DNA from: Hahellaceae bacterium
Lineage (GTDB): Bacteria; Pseudomonadota; Gammaproteobacteria; Pseudomonadales; Oleiphilaceae
Direction: 5' to 3'
Assembly (NCBI GenBank): GCA_016716085.1
Contig: JADJWY010000030.1
Location: 1-19,714 of the forward strand
DNA: 19,714 nt
The notes beneath the pieces were generated by a model, which had not been told where the DNA came from, did not search any database, and saw nothing but the letters and a program-made list of their open reading frames with translations. The number at the start of each line of letters is the position of its first letter. The first letter of the stretch is position 1. The position numbers were made by a program, and so were the translations under genes. Shown piece by piece: positions 1 through 7,642 of this stretch.

Positions 1-1753
1 CCATCGCGTTCGGCACTGATTTCGACTGTGATGCGATCGCCCAGCGCACCGGCATCGAGCGCAGCCACTGCTGCCGTCCAGATAAAGGTGGTGCCGAGAA
101 GTCCCGTTTCGGTGTGCGCCAGCACGCTTGCCGCGATTGCCGGATGCGCGGCGTGTAGGTCACGCCCAGTTCCGGGCGATGTCGCCTGTCTTGCTGCACA
201 GATAGGCGGTCTGCTGCGTGCGGTCGCGATGGGCCCACGCGACGGTGAGGTCACCGGCCACCACGGCAGGCTCGGTCTGGCCATTGAGGCGGATACGACC
301 GGGTGGATACGGCAAAGCCTGCCGACCGGTCAGCACAATCGGCTGCCCATTGGTGGCCAGCACAGGATCGCCCTGATCGGTCGATGTGCGCGGGATCGCG
401 CCCACGAACACCGACTCGCCCGGGGCGCGCTCCGCACCTTCGGATGCCGCCATTCGCCGACACCGATCAACCGAGTCCCCAAGGCATGTGCTTGGGGTGT
501 TGAGATAGGCATAGTCGCCCACGGTCAGCCTTTCCGGCTGACTGATGGCGGTCACTGGCACACCGACGGCAACAGCTTCACTGGCAGGCAGCGCCACATC
601 GATCGTGAGAAGTGGCGCGTAGTCCTCGCTGGCCACACTGGCGAGGTCGCCGGCCTAAGCGCCGGTAGCGCGCCAGTCCAACCGCCCGCCGCCACCGGCG
701 GCGGCCAGCGCACCGAGCATGGGGTCCGTATCGGTCAGGTAGTCGGATCGGCTCGCGACAAAGGGCGCGGTTCCACTTCGGAACTTCACCGCCAGCACCA
801 ACGCCCGGGAGGCAGCGGCTCCAGGGTTGGTCGTCGATGATCGGTGGCGGGGGTGACAGCACGGCGTTGTCTCAATCCCGAACACATCTTCCATCGCTTC
901 GATGCGCCACTCGGCCGCCCCAGCGTGCCGGTATCGATGCCGGTGACGCGCACCACCATCTGGTCGACTGCCAAGCGCGGCCAGTTCAGCAGAAAACACA
1001 TCGCATGCAGCGGCGCACGTTCCAGCGTGTCCGGCGTGCCACGGTCAGGCTCATCCGCGCCAGGGGTGAACCCAAGGCACGCAAATCTCGCAGCGCCAGA
1101 CGCGCGGCCAGCGGGCCATAGTTGACGCCTGGGTAGTCGCGGCGTTGATTGATCACGCCACCTTGCAACTGGATGGCGGCGGGGTTCTCGACGGTGACGG
1201 TGCATCACCGCCCGTTGCCGGTCGGTGTAGACCACGGTCAGCTCGTTGGGCAGCTCGCCCCATTGCGCGCTCCGAAAGCGTTCCAGCCGCACATCTCGTC
1301 CGGCCCCAACTGCAGCAGGCTGTCGATCCAATAGTCGTCGCGCAGCAGCTTGAGCTCAAACGTGCCTCGTTCCGGGTCGGTGTAGAGGATGCCGCCGATG
1401 TGGTCGATGACTTGCCCGATGAAGCTCTCAATGGGTTGCTGCCGCGTCCAAATCAGATTCAGACCGAAGCCTTCACTCGACAAAGCCCACGCCGCGTTCC
1501 AGAAACTCCAGCCGATGGTGCTCTGCGGATAGCCCATACCCCAATGCGGATCGGTGAGGCACTGCACCAGAATGTGCGCCGGGTCATGCGGCTGACGCTC
1601 CTGGCCCCGGAGGTCGTGGAACGGCTGGTGGGCTCGCCCGATGCCGTGCTGGAGAAGGTGATGCGCCGCCCCTGGCCCAGCAGTTGGAATGCCCAGACAC
1701 AGGTACTGCCCGGTACTTTCCAGGGTTGAACTACCGGCACCCGAAGAGGACAT
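1..1753 (-). pseudogene. Phage tail-tip / host-specificity protein fragment, multiply frameshifted and partial
   Basis: Read on the minus strand in changing frames, this stretch gives one continuous phage-like protein. From the higher coordinates downwards I see DPAHILVQCLTDPHWGMGYP (about 1540-1600), a helical stretch ending in DYWIDSLLQLGPDEMCGWNA, then ELTVVYTDRQRAV, GGVINQRRDYPGVNYGPLAA (about 1100-1165), LAVDQMVVRVTGIDTGTL, EAMEDVFGIETTP and finally YAPLLTIDVALPASEAVAVG (about 555-620) and AGDLTVAWAHRDRTQQTAYL (about 190-250). The 'NPAHIL.ECLTDP.WGMGY' block is typical of large tail proteins at the siphophage tail tip (J-like family, my recognition). The frame changes at least five times. 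The N-terminal part is missing next to the beta-lactamase gene and the C-terminus leaves the window. It is either prophage debris or an intact tail gene damaged by sequence errors. Small plus-strand reading frames here are shadows. Confidence 0.7.
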
Positions 1754-1774
1754 CGGGGCGGACGACGCACTCAG

Positions 1775-2650
1775 TCAGCGGCCAAGAGCGTCCGCTAACA
1801 CACTGCCCAACCTCGCGATTGCGGCATTGCTGTCTGCCATCGGTGCAGATGTCTGCGTGATGTATATGCCTACAACGACGGGGTCGCGGTCTTTAGGCCA
1901 GATGACAGCGACGATTGATCGTGAGCCATGGCCGCCAGCACCAGACTTGTCAGCTATAGACCAAGTGCGCGGGAGGGTCGCACGTAACAGCGCGTCAGCG
2001 ACCTTATCGTTAATCATCCAGTCTGTCAGCAACGCGCGCGAGTCCTCCCGCAGCACGTCGCCAAGAATGATGCGGCGCAGGCTTTCAACGATGGCGTTCG
2101 GTGTGGTCGTATCGCGCAAGTCGTTTGGGGTGGCTTCATTCATCTCCGGTTCTTTGCGGTCGAGCCGGGTATGCGGGTCACCGATGTCGCGCATAAAGAC
2201 CGTGAAGGCCTGGGGCCCACCGATCGCATCTGTAACGATGTTGGCGGCCGTGTTGTCACTCCAACTGACGGAGGCTGCGCAAGCTTCGCGCAAAGTCACT
2301 TGTCCACCCGTCTTTTCCATCACCGGCGAGTAGGTGACGAGAGAGGCGCGTTCAATGGAAATGACGTTCTCCAGCGCCAGCACGCGCCGATCAACTTGCT
2401 TCAGAAGCGCGGCACACGAAAACGACTTATGCGTGCTGTTCAGAGGAAACCGCTCATCGCCCCTGTGGGCCCAATGGGTCCTGTCCTTTGCATCGAATAC
2501 CGCCATGCCGATACGCGCGCCCAACCGCGCTTCTTCAGCCTGAACAGCTTTTGACAGAGTGCCAACCTCTAGGGCGTTAGCAGATGGCGAAAAGGTTGTG
2601 AAGGTGGCGACGGCGATGGCCACAGTCCGGAGCAGGTAGGAAAAGTTCAT
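1775..2650 (-). CDS. bla: Class A beta-lactamase (CARB/RTG carbenicillinase-like)
   Basis: A periplasmic serine beta-lactamase that would hydrolyse penicillins. The 291-residue length is normal for class A. Residues 1-26 form a signal peptide with cleavage expected after SANA. All class A motifs are present: S72-T-H-K75 (Ambler S70xxK73), S131-D-N (SDN loop), E167-P-E-M-N171 in the omega loop (general base E166 and N170), K235-S-G, and an Arg in GSRSI at the Ambler 244 position. Cys79 and Cys124 match the disulfide of TEM and CARB enzymes. The stretches LVTYSPV, NTAAN, RLDRKEP and LRDTTTP resemble the CARB/RTG carbenicillinases, but STHK replaces the usual STFK and K234 is Lys, not the Arg of several carbenicillinases. 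The reading frame is clean, unlike the tail gene only 22 bp downstream. No insertion sequence, integron attC site or LysR-type regulator is visible beside it. Substrate range cannot be read from sequence. Confidence 0.9.
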   Translation of the reverse strand: MNFSYLLRTVAIAVATFTTFSPSANALEVGTLSKAVQAEEARLGARIGMAVFDAKDRTHWAHRGDERFPLNSTHKSFSCAALLKQVDRRVLALENVISIERASLVTYSPVMEKTGGQVTLREACAASVSWSDNTAANIVTDAIGGPQAFTVFMRDIGDPHTRLDRKEPEMNEATPNDLRDTTTPNAIVESLRRIILGDVLREDSRALLTDWMINDKVADALLRATLPRTWSIADKSGAGGHGSRSIVAVIWPKDRDPVVVGIYITQTSAPMADSNAAIARLGSVLADALGR

Positions 2651-2921
2651 CAGGGAATGTTAGTAGGGCTTTTTCTCGCGACAGAATAATGCGTAGCAAA
2701 GCATATTGTCACCCTGAGTCGCCACCGCTACAGGAGTTGCCAACCACAACCGACCGCCTCTAAACCCGCGCCAGCAAAGGAAATGGCCTCGAGAACGCTC
2801 GCGTGGCCACCAGAGAAAACGGAGAACAGAGAGGCGTCGGTGGGGGCAAAAACGCCGACTTCGCAGGGGTGGCGCTCGCGAGGCCAGGCCCGAAAACCGC
2901 GCCAACACTGGGGGAACGGGC
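2651..2921. other. Intergenic stretch without a supported gene
   Basis: Between the beta-lactamase start and the terminator at 2922 there is a mostly GC-rich spacer. Reading frames exist on both strands but their translations are Arg/Pro-rich, have no recognisable domain and no ribosome binding site. Apart from the possible bla promoter I see nothing here. Before the element inserted, this DNA would have lain just beyond the ssrA terminator. Confidence 0.5.
2684..2712 (-). promoter_or_regulatory. Possible promoter of the beta-lactamase gene
   Basis: On the minus strand a -35-like GTGACA (2712-2707) is followed after 17 nt by TTATTC (2689-2684), about 35 nt upstream of the ATG at 2650. The -35 matches consensus at five of six positions; the -10 is weak. 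No good Shine-Dalgarno sequence precedes the ATG. Confidence 0.3.
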
Positions 2922-2955
2922 AAAAAAAATCCCAACCGATAAGGGTTGGGATTTT
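2922..2955 (-). terminator. Rho-independent terminator, probably the displaced ssrA terminator
   Basis: A perfect 12-bp stem (2926-2937 aaaatcccaacc with 2944-2955 ggttgggatttt) and a 6-nt loop are followed on the minus strand by a run of eight T (2929-2922). The first stem base lies only 6 nt beyond attL, whose 14 bp equal the last 14 nt of tmRNA. In the unoccupied chromosome this hairpin would therefore sit 6 nt after the tmRNA CCA, exactly where an ssrA terminator belongs. Confidence 0.85.
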
Positions 2956-2961
2956 GGGTAT

Positions 2962-2975
2962 TGGTGGAGACGGCG
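2962..2975. repeat. attL: 14-bp direct repeat of the tmRNA 3' end
   Basis: tggtggagacggcg is identical to 10409-10422. It marks the integrase crossover region, and on its chromosomal side the ssrA terminator hairpin follows. Confidence 0.88.
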
Positions 2976-3037
2976 TCCCCTAAAAAAAGTAAATAACATG
3001 ATGATAAATAACGATAAATAGTTTTTGTTTCGTGTTT

Positions 3038-3059
3038 GTTACCCCCGTGGTTACCCCCG
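3038..3059 (+). repeat. Paired 10-bp repeats near attL (candidate integrase arm sites)
   Basis: gttacccccg occurs at 3038-3047 and 3050-3059, start-to-start distance 12 bp. The same pair with the same spacing and orientation lies at the other end (10275-10296). Paired short repeats near both att sites are what arm-type binding sites of a tyrosine integrase, or excisionase sites, look like. Function is inferred. Confidence 0.6.
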
Positions 3060-3104
3060 CAAAAATAGGCCGGGTGACGGAATTTTAACCCACTTAACCC
3101 ACAC

Positions 3105-3308
3105 CCCCACAGACCGACCACCGGGCAGTGTTACGCAGTAACGGGATGTCGGTCTGTGGGGTAGTCGGTCTGTGTTACGCAGTAACGGGATGTCGGGTAG
3201 TCGGTCTGCCGGGATGTCGGGCTGTGTTACGCAGTAACGGTCTGTCGGGCTGTGTTACGCAGTAACGGGCTGTCGGTCTGTGTTACGCAGTAACGGGCTG
3301 TCGGGCTG
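3105..3308. repeat. Iteron-like array, candidate replication origin
   Basis: Five copies of tgttacgcagtaacgg start at 3129, 3173, 3225, 3253 and 3281. Each contains the short inverted repeat GTTAC-gca-GTAAC. The last three form perfect tandem 28-bp units (3225-3308) with linkers such as gctgtcggtctg. The first copy is enclosed by a perfect 14-bp inverted repeat (3105-3118 ccccacagaccgac with 3148-3161). An A/T-rich patch at 3363-3391 follows the array. Iterons beside an A/T-rich patch, in an element with its own primase and helicase, suggest an origin bound by the helicase or another element protein; the P4 alpha protein is the model. Confidence 0.65.
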
Positions 3309-3402
3309 CCGTCAAAGGGTCCTTCCCGGCAATCGGGCAAGGGGGCGGGGGTACGCCGACGCGAACAAAGAAAATTTTTCGTTATTTTTCAGAAGGGTAC
3401 GT
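3309..3402. other. A/T-rich patch beside the iterons (possible unwinding region)
   Basis: After a GC-rich part, positions 3363-3391 are almost only A and T (aacaaagaaaatttttcg and gttatttttcag), contrasting sharply with both sides. It may be a DNA-unwinding element of the iteron origin. No gene is supported here. Confidence 0.35.
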
Positions 3403-3864
3403 CTATTTCTGGAAAATCAGACGGGCAGACCGGCAGACGACTACCGGGCTACCCGAATGTCGGGGATCAGGCAGCCCGCACCTGATAGTATTGGCTTCCC
3501 GGTATGCCTTTGTGGGGGCCACAATACCGGCAGTGGGGTAAGCCTCAACGTCGTTCCAGTAGTCGGGTATGCCAACACCGAAAGGGGGGCAACCGCTCCA
3601 ATCAAGCCCCAGATCCCCAGCTTGGCTTAATGACCTTGACCAGAAGTCGGTATCGGCGTCCAACTGATCACCGATGGCCGCGAGACTCCCACGGTCAAAC
3701 GATGGCTCATGTTTGAAGCCGTGCTGGGTGTCGTGGGCAAGCAGTACGTCGGCAATTGCGGGGGCCAACTGACGTAAGGCCCCGTGAACCAATCTCAACT
3801 TTCGGGCGGCCCATGGTCTCATATCATGGCCCAGACCGAATTCTTCGATGATGTCTGATCTCAA
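3403..3864 (-). CDS. Unknown protein, probably the C-terminal part of the gene at 3929-4642
   Basis: As written this is a 153-residue frame starting at a TTG with no ribosome binding site. Coding sense continues upstream of the TTG: the in-frame codons to 3945 give AIREAEQRREALEIYRTSP, a natural continuation of the helical end of the upstream frame. The overlap window of the two frames is only 3929-3945 and contains a CCC run. Removing one C gives one protein of about 412 residues. The part here has a helical region followed by a Trp/Asp-containing section (LDADTDFWSRSLSQ, IPDYWNDVEAYP) and I recognise no family. Its last roughly 30 codons lie in GC-rich DNA resembling the linkers of the iteron array, so this end may be poorly conserved. 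Confidence 0.55.
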   Translation of the reverse strand: MRSDIIEEFGLGHDMRPWAARKLRLVHGALRQLAPAIADVLLAHDTQHGFKHEPSFDRGSLAAIGDQLDADTDFWSRSLSQAGDLGLDWSGCPPFGVGIPDYWNDVEAYPTAGIVAPTKAYREANTIRCGLPDPRHSGSPVVVCRSARLIFQK

Positions 3865-3928
3865 CTTCTGAAGTCTGCCAACTGGCGACGTGCGGTAGAT
3901 CTCAAGTGCTTCACGGCGTTGCTCCGCC

Positions 3929-4642
3929 TCACGGATTGCGGGCGGCTATTCGGGCAGTTTCAGCGGCCTCTTCATCCAGCCGGGTCTGTACTGCTCGACG
4001 GGCATCAACGAACTGAGTCAGGAAGTCCGTAGTGGGCACGAGGTCTGCCGGGATGTCCGACAGTCCACAAGCCTCAGCAACCATGCTGGCGGCTTTCAGG
4101 GTCGCTACGGCCAGCACTCCGCCCGGCAAATCGTTGGCAGCTGGCTGCCATGCGGTCTCATGGGTAACGCAAACCCCGCCCAGCATGACGGCGGGGTGTC
4201 GCATTGGGGGGCAACCACCTTTGTCCACCAGCTCGGCTAACCACTCAGAAAGGGGCAACCGATCAACCCGGCTACCGGCAGCTTCCACCGATTGAATTAG
4301 GGTTGTCTCGCTTGCGGTGTATCGGTCAACCGCATCGTGAAGCCGGGCGGGTGTGGATTTCATCACGGTATCTACCGCCTTCAGTGCGGCTCTCAGGTCG
4401 TTCCCGATCTGTACCAAATGCTTTACGCCATCCGCCCGCCTTTTGTCGGCTTCAGTTTGTCGGGCTACCTCTGCGGCCATTTCGGTTGCTCGACTTTTGG
4501 CAGCCTCCAATGCGGCGCGCTTCTGATTAAGCCGGGCGGTGGTTTCCAGTGATTTCTCCAGCTCTGAGTCTGTCGCCTGCCCGGTTGCCAATCTGTCGAT
4601 CAGATCGGCATGGGCGGCGGCGGCCTTTTCAATTCTCGTCAC
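3929..4642 (-). CDS. Coiled-coil protein of unknown function (N-terminal part of a split gene)
   Basis: 237 residues from a GTG start, with an in-frame stop three codons upstream and no clear Shine-Dalgarno. Residues about 1-120 are Ala/Glu/Lys/Arg-rich with heptad-like spacing (LEKSLETTARLNQKRAALEA) and probably form a coiled coil. The middle contains LPLSEWLAELVDKGGCPPMR and a Cys/His-containing part (GGVCVTHETAW); the end turns helical again (LDEEAAETARIAA) and runs into the frame at 3403-3864. It is the last gene before the iteron array and follows the helicase after an intergenic repeat cluster, so it may be a separate transcription unit. A role in replication, partition or helper interaction is possible, but nothing in the sequence decides it. 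Confidence 0.6.
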   Translation of the reverse strand: MTRIEKAAAAHADLIDRLATGQATDSELEKSLETTARLNQKRAALEAAKSRATEMAAEVARQTEADKRRADGVKHLVQIGNDLRAALKAVDTVMKSTPARLHDAVDRYTASETTLIQSVEAAGSRVDRLPLSEWLAELVDKGGCPPMRHPAVMLGGVCVTHETAWQPAANDLPGGVLAVATLKAASMVAEACGLSDIPADLVPTTDFLTQFVDARRAVQTRLDEEAAETARIAARNP

Positions 4643-4762
4643 AGGTAGCTATTTTTTGTGCAATGTCTTTCGTAGGGTTCTCCAATTAGTCACATAAAAG
4701 AACGTCCGTCGGGCGCTCTGCGATAAAACCAAGCTTGGGTGTGTGGTAAGGGCGATAGCGGG

Positions 4763-4937
4763 ATGACGGATCATGACGGATATGACGGATATGACGCATT
4801 TTCCTATTGTTGATATATTTCTACTTACAGCCTTAATTACCCCTTTCTTCTTTACTGAATAGAAGGAAGGGAGACTGTGAGTACAAATACAATGGAACAA
4901 CCCGTCATATGTGTCATGATCCGTCATGATCCGTCAT
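4763..4937. repeat. Two facing clusters of 9-bp repeats around an A/T-rich core
   Basis: atgacggat is repeated in tandem at 4763-4799 (four units, the last atgacgcat). A facing cluster of ccgtcat units lies at 4902-4937. The outer 19 bp are a perfect inverted repeat (4763-4781 with 4919-4937). Between them lie about 100 bp that are A/T-rich plus an imperfect pyrimidine/purine hairpin (cccctttcttc around 4840-4852 with agaaggaaggg at 4861-4871). The cluster reaches the last codons of the helicase gene. It could be a second origin element, comparable in position only to P4 ori/crr, or an operator for the downstream gene. The 92-residue frame across it is an artefact of the repeats. Confidence 0.55.
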
Positions 4938-6373
4938 TGGAATTGAGCCTCCTCCTCAGTAGGCCGCAACCCGACCACCAGTCTTTGTTTTTCAGTTCGG
5001 CGAGTATCAAAGCCCAGAACCTTCAACCGGGTGATAAATGCTTTCTGACTTACTGACCGCACTATGCCCGCCTTTGAAGCCCAGTGTGTGTAACGTTGAT
5101 AAAGGTCACCGCTACCGATAGAGACCCCAAGCTCGGTTTGACAGGAGTCTTCCACGAATTGCGCCACCTGATCCGCTTCGAGACGCCACACCCGACCGGC
5201 TTCAACACTACTGGCGGGTTTGGTGAACCCATCACGTAACGCCCGCGCATAGGCATCCAGAGCAAGGTTTAATATGCCCGGTAGTTCGGTCACGAGTTCT
5301 TCTCGCAATCTGGGATTACAATTGCCAAGTTGTGGTTTGAATTGGTTGTTGAACTCAATAACCAGCGCCCTTCGGAACAACCCGTCCGAAAAGTCTCTGA
5401 CGTGCGGCATATGGTTGGTTGCAATCCACTGAGTGGCATAGGGTCTCAATGTGAACGGTTGTCCGTATTTCCGGGAGACCTGAACCGGCTCACCCGATAC
5501 AATTGATTTCAATGCTGCATCATCGACTACTTCACCTACCTTCATTTCGCTGACGATGTTTGCAAGCTTCCCCTGAAGCTCAGCGCGGTAAAATGGTTGT
5601 CCGAGTTGCGCCGGTTGAACTCCGCTCACGTTCCCCACACCAAGCATGGCTTCCATGACCGAAAGCAATACCGACTTCCCGTTCGCCCCTTTACCAACCA
5701 GCAAAATGAAGGTTTCATGGCGACAATGGGCAACAAGGCTGTACCCCATAATCTCAAGCACCGCCGTCGCCTTTTCTTTAGCGTCTGTGTCGCCTTTGAA
5801 TATTGAGTCCAGAAACTGATCAAACTTCGGCGCAGTCGCTTTAGGGTTGTGCGCTACCGGGATCTGGGATGTGCGGTAGTTTTCCCGTTGATGGGGCTGC
5901 AACTGCCATTCATCGTTGATCAGGACTAGCTCACCGTTTAGGCAGTTGACCGACTCCAGTGGCCCGACGTTGAACCTTTGATCCTGCCGATATATTTCGT
6001 TCAGTAGCAGGTCCGAAACAGAATCAATCACCGACTTCCGAATGGGGCCTACCGCCTCGCCCATGCCCGCAATTTGCTGCTGAACCAATTTGCGCAGACC
6101 AGTGCGGTCAATCCGACACCACAACCCCTTTTCAGGTTTCCAGACATAGACTCCCTCGGGGGTATTGAGGATGTTTTCTGGGCCAATCGAGTCGATCAGC
6201 CTCAACGCGATAGCCAGATGATCACCACGCAGAAGCTTGGTTGCTTTCAACACTCGCAAGTTATGTTCGCTGTAGGTGATACCTTCAGGCGTTAGAAATA
6301 CACTACCCAAGCCCTTCAGGGCACGGTTACGCATTTCGGGTGTAATAGCGGGGACTCTCGATTCAGAGTTCAT
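4934..6373 (-). CDS. D5/SF3 replicative helicase (P4 alpha C-terminal type)
   Basis: A 479-residue superfamily 3 helicase that would unwind the element's origin and drive its replication. A D5-type N-terminal domain spans about residues 60-200. Walker A is GKGANGKS (227-234), the Walker B-like strand is ANIVSEM (271-277), the sensor motif is IATN (317-320) and arginines 334-335 in GLFRRALVIEF are arginine-finger candidates. The C-terminus (about 420-460, DLYQRYTHWASKAG) looks like the winged helix of phage/plasmid P4-family proteins. The ATG at 6373 is preferred over an in-frame start 45 nt upstream because GGAGG lies 5 nt before it. It overlaps the primase gene by 11 bp, implying translational coupling. 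In phage P4 primase and helicase are fused; here they are two genes. Confidence 0.92.
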   Translation of the reverse strand: MNSESRVPAITPEMRNRALKGLGSVFLTPEGITYSEHNLRVLKATKLLRGDHLAIALRLIDSIGPENILNTPEGVYVWKPEKGLWCRIDRTGLRKLVQQQIAGMGEAVGPIRKSVIDSVSDLLLNEIYRQDQRFNVGPLESVNCLNGELVLINDEWQLQPHQRENYRTSQIPVAHNPKATAPKFDQFLDSIFKGDTDAKEKATAVLEIMGYSLVAHCRHETFILLVGKGANGKSVLLSVMEAMLGVGNVSGVQPAQLGQPFYRAELQGKLANIVSEMKVGEVVDDAALKSIVSGEPVQVSRKYGQPFTLRPYATQWIATNHMPHVRDFSDGLFRRALVIEFNNQFKPQLGNCNPRLREELVTELPGILNLALDAYARALRDGFTKPASSVEAGRVWRLEADQVAQFVEDSCQTELGVSIGSGDLYQRYTHWASKAGIVRSVSQKAFITRLKVLGFDTRRTEKQRLVVGLRPTEEEAQFQ

Positions 6374-7406
6374 TGAAGCCTCCGAATTCGTAAAATGACC
6401 GCCAGTCGAATAGATCATGAGTAAAGCCGTCCGCCAGCGGGTCAGTCTCCCGCGAATGGTGCGAATAGCTCACCAACTTACCGTCGCGGTAAAACAGCCG
6501 AATACCGGCAATCCCGCTTGTAGACTTCGGGTGTAGATACGCTCCGTTTGGGCACAGTTCAAAACCTAGGTTTTCAATGTACTCTTCGAGGTCATCCTCG
6601 TTACATCGCGCTATTATGTCTACTGAACCATCGGGCAGTGGGGTAGCCCGCTTTGGGTTTGATCCTCCGCGCTTTAGTTCTTTTTCCCGGAGGTGCTCTG
6701 ACCATGCTTCAGCTATAAACGGGCTGTCCGTATCTGGTTGCGGATCAAACCACACCTGATCATCCCCCTGTCTATAGCAACGCAGTGCCGAACCTTCATT
6801 GACGTAATAGGCATAGCCACCGGGCCCCCTTGCGGGCAGGAAGAATACCTGAGAAGGCTTGAGGGCACAGGTATCGCCACCAAGCATTTTTGCCAAACGG
6901 GTTTGCAGAGCGACCCACAACTCCAAATCAATCAGCTCGGCCAGCTCTATAACTACCCGGTAGCGGGGATTTTTGGGGGTATGGCGCAGCGTTGTATAAA
7001 TTACGAAAGACTCGATACCCACAGTCTTGATAATTTCTGCAATTTCGCTGGGATCTTTGAACGAACATTCATCCAAATCCACCCAGAGAACCGTCTGGCC
7101 GTCGTGTTCAATTACGGCCACCAGTGTCTTGCGGGCACTTCCCGACGACGACGCAACAGCCAAACCAAGCTTGGCTTCCTGTAAGTTCGTGGCGTGCGAC
7201 GAATCGACGGGGTTTTTGACTTGTGCTACCAGTTCGGAAAAACCCAGTACACCGTCCCTTACCTCGATCATGGCAGACGAAAATCGAGACAAGCGATTAA
7301 GTGTACCGTTGTTCATTTTATCTACATGAGGTACAGTAGGGGGTATCAAAATTCCTCTTTTGACCCCACGCGCCTTTCGGCGGTGGGGGGTTTTCAATTC
7401 ACTCAT
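6363..7406 (-). CDS. Archaeo-eukaryotic-type primase (AEP-like)
   Basis: 347 residues. The core pattern of AEP primases is visible: a hydrophobic strand with D110-L-D112 (TVLWVDLDEC, metal ligands), then YTTLRHTPKNPRYRVVIEL (137-155) with His142 as the likely second-motif His, then D178 and SQVFFLP (185-191), matching the 'D..a..psr.f.lP' end seen in phage and plasmid primases. The C-terminal 100 residues contain CNEDDLEEYIENLGFELCPN and a compact domain with repeated aromatic and His residues, possibly helicase-binding. The ATG overlaps the preceding stop (ATGA), and the next gene is the SF3 helicase, so primer synthesis and unwinding are co-expressed. The family call rests on motif spacing; a search against AEP profiles would settle it. 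Confidence 0.72.
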   Translation of the reverse strand: MSELKTPHRRKARGVKRGILIPPTVPHVDKMNNGTLNRLSRFSSAMIEVRDGVLGFSELVAQVKNPVDSSHATNLQEAKLGLAVASSSGSARKTLVAVIEHDGQTVLWVDLDECSFKDPSEIAEIIKTVGIESFVIYTTLRHTPKNPRYRVVIELAELIDLELWVALQTRLAKMLGGDTCALKPSQVFFLPARGPGGYAYYVNEGSALRCYRQGDDQVWFDPQPDTDSPFIAEAWSEHLREKELKRGGSNPKRATPLPDGSVDIIARCNEDDLEEYIENLGFELCPNGAYLHPKSTSGIAGIRLFYRDGKLVSYSHHSRETDPLADGFTHDLFDWRSFYEFGGFNEL

Positions 7407-7642
7407 GCCCGCGCCCTCTTATTCCGTTTCCCTTCACGTGAGAGTGGATAGCAGCCCTCGCACAGCCGTACCTGATAGAGGATATCGACGTAACGGCGGC
7501 GGCCTATTCGTTGGCGAGACCGTCTAAATACGATCACACCCACGCCGGGTACATAGTCGCCACAATCAGCGCAGGTGGCAGGTATATGGCAGCGGCTTTC
7601 TTGCTTACCATATTTGGCGCTTACTTCTGCATCGAATCCCAT
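7403..7642 (-). CDS. Small zinc-ribbon-like protein
   Basis: About 80 residues, with two CxxC pairs (C25-x2-C28 in TCADCGD and C62-x2-C65 in LCEGCYP) plus Cys19, separated by a basic stretch (FRRSRQRIGRRR). This suggests a treble-clef or zinc-ribbon fold that binds nucleic acid or protein. The start is the ATG at 7642 or the GTG directly before it at 7645; its TGATG junction with the upstream gene and ATGA junction with the primase gene indicate translational coupling. It lies between AlpA and the primase, where satellites often carry small replication or regulation proteins. I recognise no named family. Confidence 0.65.
   Translation of the reverse strand: MGFDAEVSAKYGKQESRCHIPATCADCGDYVPGVGVIVFRRSRQRIGRRRYVDILYQVRLCEGCYPLSREGKRNKRARA

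Noticed and set aside
28..840. 270-residue plus-strand reading frame
   Set aside because: It is the complement of the tail protein, rich in Arg, Gly and His with no domain; the minus-strand reading gives recognisable phage protein.
1..2960. A second tandem ssrA-type element with its own att copy
   Set aside because: I found no further copy of the 14-bp tmRNA-end repeat on either strand in this part, so a tandem insertion is not shown within the window.
2660..3121. 153-residue minus-strand reading frame
   Set aside because: It crosses the terminator, attL and the start of the origin region and encodes low-complexity sequence, so it cannot be a gene.
3105..3308. CRISPR array
   Set aside because: The repeats are short and palindromic, and the linkers between them are variants of one another rather than unique spacers; no cas gene is present.
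3929..3945. Programmed +1 frameshift
   Set aside because: No stop-proximal slippery codon or stimulatory structure is evident, and single-base errors are frequent in this window; a plain extra C is simpler.
4649..4927. 92-residue minus-strand reading frame
   Set aside because: It runs through the atgacggat repeats and A/T-rich centre, has no ribosome binding site, and its composition reflects the repeats.
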